A stretch of 7,081 bases of DNA from an uncultured Oscillospiraceae bacterium. Lineage in GTDB: Bacteria; Bacillota; Clostridia; Oscillospirales; Oscillospiraceae. Made by a program: the position numbers and the translations under genes. The notes below the pieces were generated by a model. The model had not been told where the DNA came from, made no database searches, and saw nothing but the letters and a program-made list of their open reading frames with translations. Positions 1 to 4,362 of the stretch are shown here, piece by piece. Each line of letters begins with the position of its first letter. The first letter of the stretch is position 1. The stretch covers positions 1 to 7,081 of the forward strand of contig CAJTLK010000088.1 in the NCBI GenBank assembly GCA_910577415.1, given 5' to 3'.

Positions 1-22
1 CGAGGCGGGAGCCTCGGCTTTT
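1..22 (+). terminator. Partial Rho-independent terminator at the left edge
   Basis: A perfect 6-bp stem (CGAGGC / GCCTCG) with a GGGA loop is followed by GCTTTT. The stem may be longer, because its left arm begins at the window edge. The T-run lies on the right, so it would terminate a plus-strand gene outside the window. It lies about 40 bp beyond the stop of the leftward aldehyde dehydrogenase gene and could also act on that transcript, but the minus-strand U-run would lie outside the window and cannot be seen. Confidence 0.6.
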
Positions 23-61
23 GTGTGCTGATATATTTAGTAGTAAGCGGTTCCGGGCGCG

Positions 62-1441
62 CTATTTCAAAAACATTCGGATCAGCGTATCCTTGCCCTT
101 CGTATAGGGCTGGTAGCGCATGGGCAGGTCCAGGAAGGTCTTCTTGTCCACCATGCTCTTTACATGGCTGAACGCGTCAAAGCCCCGCTTGCCGTGGTAG
201 GCTCCCATGCCGCTCTCCCCCACCCCGCCAAAGCCCATGGCGGAGGTAGCCAGGTGGATAATGGTGTCGTTGACGCAGCCGCCACCAAAGGAGAGACGGC
301 TCTTCAGCGTCTCGATGTTCCTCTTGTCTGAGGAAAAAATATAGAGGGCCAGCGGCGAGGGATGGGACTGGACGGCCTCCACCACCTCCCCCAGGCTCTT
401 CCATGTGAGGATGGGCAAAATGGGGCCGAATATCTCCTCCCCCATCACCGGGTCGTCCCAGGTCACGTTGTCCAGGATGGTGGGGGCGATGCGCAGCTCC
501 TCCGGCGCGCTCTGCCCGCCGCAGACCACTTTCTTCTCATCCATCAGCCCCAGAAGGCGGTCAAAGTGCTTGGCGTTGACGATCTTTCCGTAGTTTTGAT
601 TTTGCAGCGGCTCGGCGCCAAACTGCGCGGATATCTGCTTTTTCAGTTCTGCCATGAGCTTATCCTTTACAGCGCTGTGGCAGAGGATATGGTCGGGGGC
701 CACGCAGGTCTGGCCGCAGTTGAGGAATTTTCCAAAGACGATGCGCCGGGCGGCCAGAGGGATATTGGCACTCTCGTCCACCACGCAGGGGCTTTTGCCG
801 CCCAGCTCCAGGGTCACAGGGGTCAAATGCTCCGCCGCCTTGGCCATCACGGTCTTTCCCACCGCCTGGGAGCCGGTGAAGAAAATGACGTCAAATTTCT
901 GCTCCAGCAGGGCGGCGTTCTCCTCCCGTCCTCCAGTGACCACCGCCACATGCTCCGCCGGGAATGCGCTTTCCACCAGCTCCCGAATGACCCGTGAGAC
1001 ATTGGGAGAATATGCGCTGGGCTTGACAACGGCGGTATTGCCCGCCGCCAGGGCGTCCGCCAACGGGTCCAGGGTCAGGAGCACCGGGTAGTTCCAGGGA
1101 CTCATAATGAGGGCCACCCCGTAGGGGGAGGGCTTTTCAAAGCTGCGGGAGACATACTGGGCCAGAGGGGTCCTCACCCGCTTTTCCCCGGCGAAGCGGC
1201 CCACATGGCGGAGCAGGTAGGATATCTCGCTCTTCACCAGGCCGATCTCGCACATATAGCTCTCCGAGGGGCTTTTCCCCAGGTCGGCCTTCAGGGCATC
1301 GCAGAGGGGCTTCTCGAACTGCTCCACCGCTTCCCGCAGGGCGCGGAGTGCTTTCTTTCTCCCCTCCACAGGTAGGGTGGCCCCGGTACGGAACCAAGCC
1401 CGCTGCCGCTCTACCAGAGCCTTTATTTGTTCACTTTCCAT
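62..1441 (-). CDS. ALDH3-like NAD(P)-dependent aldehyde dehydrogenase
   Basis: This 459-residue protein should oxidise aldehydes to carboxylic acids with NAD(P)+. Visible family motifs are SPWNYP (114-119, with the oxyanion-hole Asn117), FTGS (188-191), LELGGKSP (211-218, general base Glu212), GQTCVAPD (243-250, catalytic Cys246), EEIFGP (335-340) and the glycine-rich stretch from GFGGVGESG at 403 to the FDAFSH segment ending at 426. Length, the FTGS and GQTCVAPD wording and the RYQPYTKGK tail match the class 3 / fatty or coniferyl aldehyde dehydrogenase group, which usually prefers medium-chain aliphatic or aromatic aldehydes. The exact substrate is not readable. The ATG start overlaps the end of the upstream alcohol dehydrogenase gene by 11 bp and has an AAAGGCGG site about 10 nt ahead, so translational coupling is likely. 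It is the last gene of the marR-adh-aldh operon. No key residue is missing. Confidence 0.95.
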   Translation of the reverse strand: MESEQIKALVERQRAWFRTGATLPVEGRKKALRALREAVEQFEKPLCDALKADLGKSPSESYMCEIGLVKSEISYLLRHVGRFAGEKRVRTPLAQYVSRSFEKPSPYGVALIMSPWNYPVLLTLDPLADALAAGNTAVVKPSAYSPNVSRVIRELVESAFPAEHVAVVTGGREENAALLEQKFDVIFFTGSQAVGKTVMAKAAEHLTPVTLELGGKSPCVVDESANIPLAARRIVFGKFLNCGQTCVAPDHILCHSAVKDKLMAELKKQISAQFGAEPLQNQNYGKIVNAKHFDRLLGLMDEKKVVCGGQSAPEELRIAPTILDNVTWDDPVMGEEIFGPILPILTWKSLGEVVEAVQSHPSPLALYIFSSDKRNIETLKSRLSFGGGCVNDTIIHLATSAMGFGGVGESGMGAYHGKRGFDAFSHVKSMVDKKTFLDLPMRYQPYTKGKDTLIRMFLK

Positions 1442-2639
1442 CCGGGCCTACCGCCTTTCTGAAAATGACCTCCAACTCCCTGGCGTCCCAAAGCACGGGG
1501 ACGGGATAGAGGGGATTGGCCTCCTTGTCGGCATGGGCACAGAGGATGGGGATGTCCTCCTCCCGAATTTCCGGGATGGTCCTGGGGATGCCCAGGCGGT
1601 CATTCATCTCCCTGATGGCAGCTATGAACCGCTCCGCCAAGGCCGTACAGTCCTCCCCCTCGCCCCCCAGTCCGGCGCACACCGCCAGCCTGGCCAGCTT
1701 CTCTGCGGCGGCGGAGCCGTAAAGCTCCAGCACCAGGGGCAGCAGGGTGGCGTTGGTCTGGCCATGGGGCAGGTCGTACCTGCCGCTGAGGGCATGGGAG
1801 GCGGCGTGGACATAACCCACATAGGAGCGGGTAAAGGCCCGCCCCGCCAGGTGGGCCGCCCGGAGCATGGCCGCCTCGGCCTGGACGTCGGCATGGACGG
1901 CGGCGCGTTCCAGATTGGCGAAGACCAGCCTCACTGCCTCCTCGGCGTCGGCGCGGGTGTGCTTGTTGGTGGAGCGGCCAATGTACGCCTCCACGGCATG
2001 GGTCAGAGCGTCCATCCCGGTGGCCGCGGCCACGGACCGGGGCAGGGAGTGAATGACCGCCGGGTCCAGCACGGCGTAGGGCGGGATGAGGAAAAAGTCG
2101 TTGATGACATACTTGTGGCGGGTCTCGGCGTCCACAATAACGGCGGCAAGCGTGGTCTCGCTGCCGGTGCCCGCGGTGGTGGGGATGGCGATAAGCAAAG
2201 GCAGCCTGTGCCATATCTTCAGGATGCCCGCCATCTTGCCCAGGGGCTTCCGGGGCCGTGCGAGCCGTGCCCCCACCGCCTTGGCGCAGTCCATGGGGGA
2301 GCCGCCGCCAAAGGCCACCAGGCAGTCACAGCCGTTGTCCCGGTAGAGCTTCAACGCCTCATCCACCATTTGGGTGGTGGGGTTGGGCCGGGTGCCGTCA
2401 TAGACCACAGGGGTCATTCCCGCCCCGGTCAGAGCCTCCTCCAGGGGCGCAGTCAACCCCAGGGAGCGGATAGAGCCGTCCGTGACCACCAGGGGACGGC
2501 TCAGGCTATGATCCTTCAGTACCTCCGGCACTTGATCCACCCGGTCCAGAAGAGCCGGGTCCCGGTAGGGCAGCACCGGCAGGGCCAGACGGAGGGCAGC
2601 TTGGAAGGTCCTGCACCAGAGCTTTTGCAAAGGGTTCAT
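1431..2639 (-). CDS. Iron-containing (group III) alcohol dehydrogenase
   Basis: This 402-residue cytoplasmic oxidoreductase interconverts primary alcohols and aldehydes with NAD(P)(H). The N-terminal nucleotide-binding domain carries GGGSPMD (111-117) and TTAGTGSET (154-162). The C-terminal domain carries the four expected metal ligands: Asp210 and His214 (GMDALTH), then His278 and His292 (VHAASHALSG to PHG). The 4- and 14-residue spacings equal those of E. coli FucO, so Fe2+ or another divalent metal is expected. A GTG start three codons upstream (base 2648) is possible. I chose the ATG at 2639 because it forms an ATGA overlap with the marR stop and sits 8 nt after the AGGAGGGGGAG ribosome binding site, which is too close to the GTG. 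It sits between the MarR regulator and the aldehyde dehydrogenase, suggesting a two-step alcohol-aldehyde-acid pathway or the reverse. The substrate cannot be assigned. Confidence 0.95.
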   Translation of the reverse strand: MNPLQKLWCRTFQAALRLALPVLPYRDPALLDRVDQVPEVLKDHSLSRPLVVTDGSIRSLGLTAPLEEALTGAGMTPVVYDGTRPNPTTQMVDEALKLYRDNGCDCLVAFGGGSPMDCAKAVGARLARPRKPLGKMAGILKIWHRLPLLIAIPTTAGTGSETTLAAVIVDAETRHKYVINDFFLIPPYAVLDPAVIHSLPRSVAAATGMDALTHAVEAYIGRSTNKHTRADAEEAVRLVFANLERAAVHADVQAEAAMLRAAHLAGRAFTRSYVGYVHAASHALSGRYDLPHGQTNATLLPLVLELYGSAAAEKLARLAVCAGLGGEGEDCTALAERFIAAIREMNDRLGIPRTIPEIREEDIPILCAHADKEANPLYPVPVLWDARELEVIFRKAVGPDGK

Positions 2640-3094
2640 TTCCCGCACTCCCCCTCCTGAAGATAGCGCTCCAGGTTTTCCGCGATCTGGCCCAGGGTGG
2701 CGTACAGCTGGGCCCTCTGGGCGTCGGTAAGGCCCGCGCTCCCCGCCGCCAGGGCCTCGTCCGCCCGGCGGTCAATATAGGCGGCGGTCTCCCGGCCCTT
2801 CTCCGTCAGCATGATCTTGCTGCGGTAGGCCCGCTTGTCGGCAGGCACGTCCAGGCGGACATACCCCTTCTCCTCCAGCTCGGCCACTGTCCGGGAGATG
2901 GCGGCCTTGTCCTCCCCGCTGGTCCGGCTCAGCTCCGCCGCGGTCAGGCCCCCTTCGGCCTTCCCCAGCGCATACATGCACATCACATGGCCGCTTTTCA
3001 GCCCCACGGCCTCCATCTCCCGTGCCTTGATCCGCTGGATGCTGCGGCTGAGAAAAGCAATGGTCGTAGCAAAGGTCTCAAACCGGTCTGTCAT
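2636..3094 (-). CDS. MarR-family transcriptional regulator
   Basis: This 152-residue protein has the usual MarR length and layout: N-terminal dimerisation helices (about 1-45), a winged helix-turn-helix (about 48-100: TAAELSRTSGEDKAAISRTV recognition region, ELEEKGYVR, then the wing with the hallmark DVPADKRAYRSKIMLTEKG), and C-terminal dimerisation helices. The D-x-R in the wing (DKR, 86-88) is the conserved family signature. Such proteins bind inverted repeats as dimers and usually repress their own operon until a small aromatic or oxidising ligand binds. The ATG at 3094 is preferred over a TTG five codons upstream because GGAGG lies 8 nt before it, inside the would-be extension. It leads an operon with the alcohol and aldehyde dehydrogenases, so an alcohol, aldehyde or related compound is the likely inducer (inference). 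The promoter and likely operator lie just upstream. Confidence 0.95.
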   Translation of the reverse strand: MTDRFETFATTIAFLSRSIQRIKAREMEAVGLKSGHVMCMYALGKAEGGLTAAELSRTSGEDKAAISRTVAELEEKGYVRLDVPADKRAYRSKIMLTEKGRETAAYIDRRADEALAAGSAGLTDAQRAQLYATLGQIAENLERYLQEGECGK

Positions 3095-3133
3095 TTTACG
3101 TACCTCCAAACGATACCTTTATCTGCGCCTCCG

Positions 3134-3162
3134 AGTATAGCAAACAGATGTTGTTTTGTCAA
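3134..3162 (-). promoter_or_regulatory. Sigma-70 promoter of the marR-adh-aldh operon
   Basis: Read leftward, TTGACA (3157-3162) and TATACT (3134-3139) are separated by exactly 17 bp. The -35 is a perfect match and the -10 matches at 5 of 6 positions. Transcription should start near 3127, giving a leader of about 33 nt before the marR ATG. The -35 and the whole spacer lie inside the inverted repeat described separately, so this strong promoter is probably held off by a repressor. Confidence 0.85.
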
Positions 3163-3174
3163 CATCTGTTTGCT
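3139..3174. promoter_or_regulatory. Probable MarR operator: perfect 15-bp inverted repeat
   Basis: AGCAAACAGATGTTG (3139-3153) and its exact reverse complement (3160-3174) flank a 6-bp centre. The repeat covers the -35 and spacer of the marR promoter and touches the first base of the -10. It has no T-run, and as it lies upstream of the expected start site it would not be transcribed into marR mRNA, so a DNA-level operator is more likely than an RNA hairpin. Each arm also shows a weak CAA...TTG dyad, so one or two MarR dimers could bind. That the adjacent MarR protein binds here is inference from family habit and position. Confidence 0.8.
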
Positions 3175-3188
3175 GCTGTTGGCGGATA

Positions 3189-3217
3189 TTGACAAGGCGG
3201 ACGAAATGGGGTATCCT
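3189..3217 (+). promoter_or_regulatory. Sigma-70 promoter of tRNA-Ser
   Basis: TTGACA (3189-3194), a 17-bp spacer and TATCCT (3212-3217) are followed by the tRNA 5' end at 3237. Transcription would start near 3224 and leave a short leader for RNase P to remove. The -35 is 15 bp from the edge of the MarR inverted repeat and points away from the marR promoter. Confidence 0.8.
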
Positions 3218-3236
3218 AAAAAAGCCGTTGATACGT

Positions 3237-3325
3237 GGAGCGGTATCGAAGTGGTCATAACGGCCCTGACTCGAAATCAGGTAGGCGGCAACGTCTCGTG
3301 GGTTCGAATCCCACCCGCTCCGCCA
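3237..3325 (+). tRNA. tRNA-Ser(CGA), reads codon UCG
   Basis: The 89-nt sequence folds as a class II tRNA. The acceptor stem is GGAGCGG with CCGCTCC (3315-3321), the discriminator base G3322, and CCA is encoded at 3323-3325. The anticodon stem is CCTGA / TCAGG (3265-3269, 3277-3281) with loop CTCGAAA, giving anticodon CGA at 3272-3274. A long variable arm contains GGCG-GCAA-CGTC, as expected for serine tRNAs. The T arm is GTGGG-TTCGAAT-CCCAC (3298-3314). It has its own promoter and terminator and appears to be monocistronic. I see no second copy of its 3' end in the window, so there is no sign of an integrated element. Confidence 0.97.
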
Positions 3326-3326
3326 C

Positions 3327-3364
3327 GTCGGAGCAAGCGTCATATCGCTTGCTCCGACTTTTTT
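3327..3364 (+). terminator. Rho-independent terminator of tRNA-Ser
   Basis: A perfect 13-bp stem (GTCGGAGCAAGCG / CGCTTGCTCCGAC) with the 6-nt loop TCATAT is followed by six Ts (3359-3364). It begins one base after the CCA end, so it both ends transcription and sets the trailer that 3' processing must remove. Confidence 0.93.
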
Positions 3365-3480
3365 CAAAAGTCAGAGCGCGCTCATTCTGCTGCTCCTCCT
3401 TTCCCCACGAAAACACTTCGTGTTTCCGCGGGGACCCCGTTTTGTCAAACGCTCGGGTGGCATCTATTTTGTCCGGGTGT
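3365..3480. other. Intergenic stretch with an imperfect hairpin, no gene seen
   Basis: Between the tRNA terminator and the sirtuin terminator lie about 115 bp with no supportable gene. They hold a perfect 10-bp palindrome, GAGCGCGCTC (3374-3383), and a larger imperfect inverted repeat (3403-3416 with 3420-3433, 12 of 14 pairs, 3-nt loop TTC) whose outer pairs are CCCC/GGGG. There is no T-run after it, so it is not an obvious terminator. It may be a decayed extragenic repeat. Confidence 0.4.
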
Positions 3481-3483
3481 TAC

Positions 3484-3516
3484 AAAAAGCCCCGGACACC
3501 AGTTGTCCGGGGCTTT
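3484..3516 (-). terminator. Rho-independent terminator of the sirtuin gene
   Basis: AAAGCCCCGGACA (3486-3498) and its exact reverse complement (3504-3516) form a 13-bp stem with a 5-nt loop. On the minus strand the stem runs into TTTTT (3484-3488), about 20 bp after the sirtuin stop codon. The plus strand reads CTTTCCTTTT after the stem, so it may also act weakly in the other direction. Confidence 0.9.
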
Positions 3517-3535
3517 CCTTTTGAGTTTGCTGCTA

Positions 3536-4258
3536 TTACACTTCGATTTGGGAGAATATCTCCCCGATCTTGCCCGCGATGACCAGGTCGGCGTGGCTGT
3601 CGTAAGGAGTTGGCGTCTTATTGATGAGCACCAGGCGGCTGCCCCGGTAGTAGTTTATCAGTCCCGCCGCCGGGTAGACCGCCAGGGAGGTACCTCCCAC
3701 GATCATCAGGTCGGCCTCCTGAATGGCCTCCACCGCCCGGGCCATGGTCTCCCCGTCCAGCGGCTCCTCGTAGAGCACCACATCGGGCTTTATCATCCCG
3801 CCGCACACCCTGCACCGGGGCACGCCCTGGGCGTCCTTCACATACTGGGCGTCATAGCCCTGACGGCACTTCATACAGTAGTTGCGGTGGACGCTGCCGT
3901 GAAGCTCCAGCACGTTTACGCTCCCCGCCGCCTGGTGAAGCCCGTCGATATTCTGGGTCACGATGGCCGCCAACTTCCCCGCCGCCTCCAGCTGGGCCAG
4001 CTTCTTGTGGGCGGCGTTGGGCCTGGCGTCCAACCAGAGCATCTTCTCCTTATAGAAGCGGTAGAACTCCTCCGGGTCACGGGTAAAAAAGCTGTGGCTG
4101 ATAATGGTCTCCGGGGGGTATTTGTAACTCTGGTTATAGAGGCCGTCCACGCTGCGGAAATCCGGGATACCGCTCTCGGTAGACACCCCCGCCCCGCCGA
4201 AAAAAACGCCCTTCCGGCTCTCGTCCAGCCATTTCTGCAAGGTCTCCAGTTCAGTCAT
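3536..4258 (-). CDS. Sirtuin: NAD-dependent protein deacylase (Sir2 family)
   Basis: This 240-residue protein has the standard length of small bacterial sirtuins (CobB/SrtN type). It removes acyl groups from protein lysines using NAD+, giving nicotinamide and O-acyl-ADP-ribose. Visible motifs are GAGVSTESGIPDFRS (22-36, NAD binding), TQNIDGLHQAAGS (101-113), catalytic His120 in HGS, a zinc ribbon with Cys128, Cys131, Cys149 and Cys152, and the NAD-binding GGTSLAVYPAAGL (188-200). The acyl-pocket region (YKYPPETIISHSFF) resembles class U sirtuins such as Thermotoga Sir2. I do not see the Tyr-x-x-Arg pair that marks desuccinylases, so deacetylation is the likely activity. The ATG start has AGGAGG at 4268-4273, 9 nt away. 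It is expressed alone from a promoter in the 101-bp gap after the anti-sigma-like gene and is followed by a terminator. All catalytic and zinc residues are present. Confidence 0.96.
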   Translation of the reverse strand: MTELETLQKWLDESRKGVFFGGAGVSTESGIPDFRSVDGLYNQSYKYPPETIISHSFFTRDPEEFYRFYKEKMLWLDARPNAAHKKLAQLEAAGKLAAIVTQNIDGLHQAAGSVNVLELHGSVHRNYCMKCRQGYDAQYVKDAQGVPRCRVCGGMIKPDVVLYEEPLDGETMARAVEAIQEADLMIVGGTSLAVYPAAGLINYYRGSRLVLINKTPTPYDSHADLVIAGKIGEIFSQIEV

Positions 4259-4259
4259 A

Positions 4260-4308
4260 GCGCCGCCCCTCCTTTTGCATCAGAATACCACAAAAGGAAG
4301 GGCGGCGC
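4260..4308 (-). promoter_or_regulatory. 18-bp inverted repeat enclosing the sirtuin ribosome binding site
   Basis: Arms at 4260-4277 and 4291-4308 match at 17 of 18 positions around a 13-nt loop. The single mismatch becomes a G-U pair in leftward RNA but an A-C clash in rightward RNA. In a leftward read-through transcript the stem would bury the AGGAGG site (4268-4273) and end one base before the sirtuin ATG. No U-run follows, so it is not a terminator. It could be an RNA switch that blocks translation from read-through mRNA, or a DNA operator. Confidence 0.6.
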
Positions 4309-4310
4309 AA
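4282..4310 (-). promoter_or_regulatory. Candidate promoter of the sirtuin gene
   Basis: Read leftward, TTGCGC (4305-4310), a 17-bp spacer and an extended -10, TGGTATTCT (4282-4290, with -10 TATTCT), are visible. The -10 sits in the loop of the surrounding inverted repeat. Transcription would start near 4275, giving a very short leader that contains the AGGAGG site but lacks the pairing arm. The -35 is weak, but the TGn extension can compensate. Confidence 0.55.
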
Positions 4311-4340
4311 TAGCAGGGACCCATACTTCTTTTCGCCAGC

Positions 4341-4362
4341 GGGCGGATACTATCCGCCCCTA
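4341..4362. repeat. REP-like extragenic palindrome overlapping a stop codon
   Basis: GGGCGGAT (4341-4348) and ATCCGCCC (4352-4359) form a perfect 8-bp inverted repeat with loop ACT. On the minus strand it reads TGTAGGGGCGGAT..., which resembles GC-rich extragenic palindromes common in Clostridia (recollection, not searched). The TAG in its TGTAGGGG flank is the stop codon of the anti-sigma-like gene. No U-run follows on either strand, so it is a poor terminator. Only one copy is in the window. Confidence 0.5.

Noticed and set aside
1377..2660. Long plus-strand open frame (427 codons) opposite the alcohol dehydrogenase
   Set aside because: It mirrors a gene with full family motifs. GC-rich third positions on the minus strand leave the opposite strand free of stops. 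The translation has no recognisable domain and no credible ribosome site was seen.
3095..3109. TTG start for the MarR protein
   Set aside because: The extension contains the GGAGG ribosome site of the ATG at 3094, so the ATG is the start.
3237..3325. tRNA-Ser as an integration site for a mobile element
   Set aside because: No integrase and no second copy of the tRNA 3' end appear in the window.
3367..3405. Minus-strand micro-frame ATG AGC GCG CTC TGA preceded by AAAGGAGGAG
   Set aside because: Four codons with a good ribosome-like site could be a leader peptide, but no downstream gene on that strand would be controlled by it. It runs into the tRNA in antisense. Chance is likelier.
3119..3582. 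Short open frames across the tRNA (for example a peptide containing GWDSNPR, or MERYRSGHN)
   Set aside because: These are familiar false proteins from translating tRNA-Ser on either strand.
4341..4362. Palindrome after the sigma operon as its terminator
   Set aside because: An 8-bp stem is present, but no U-run follows on either strand.
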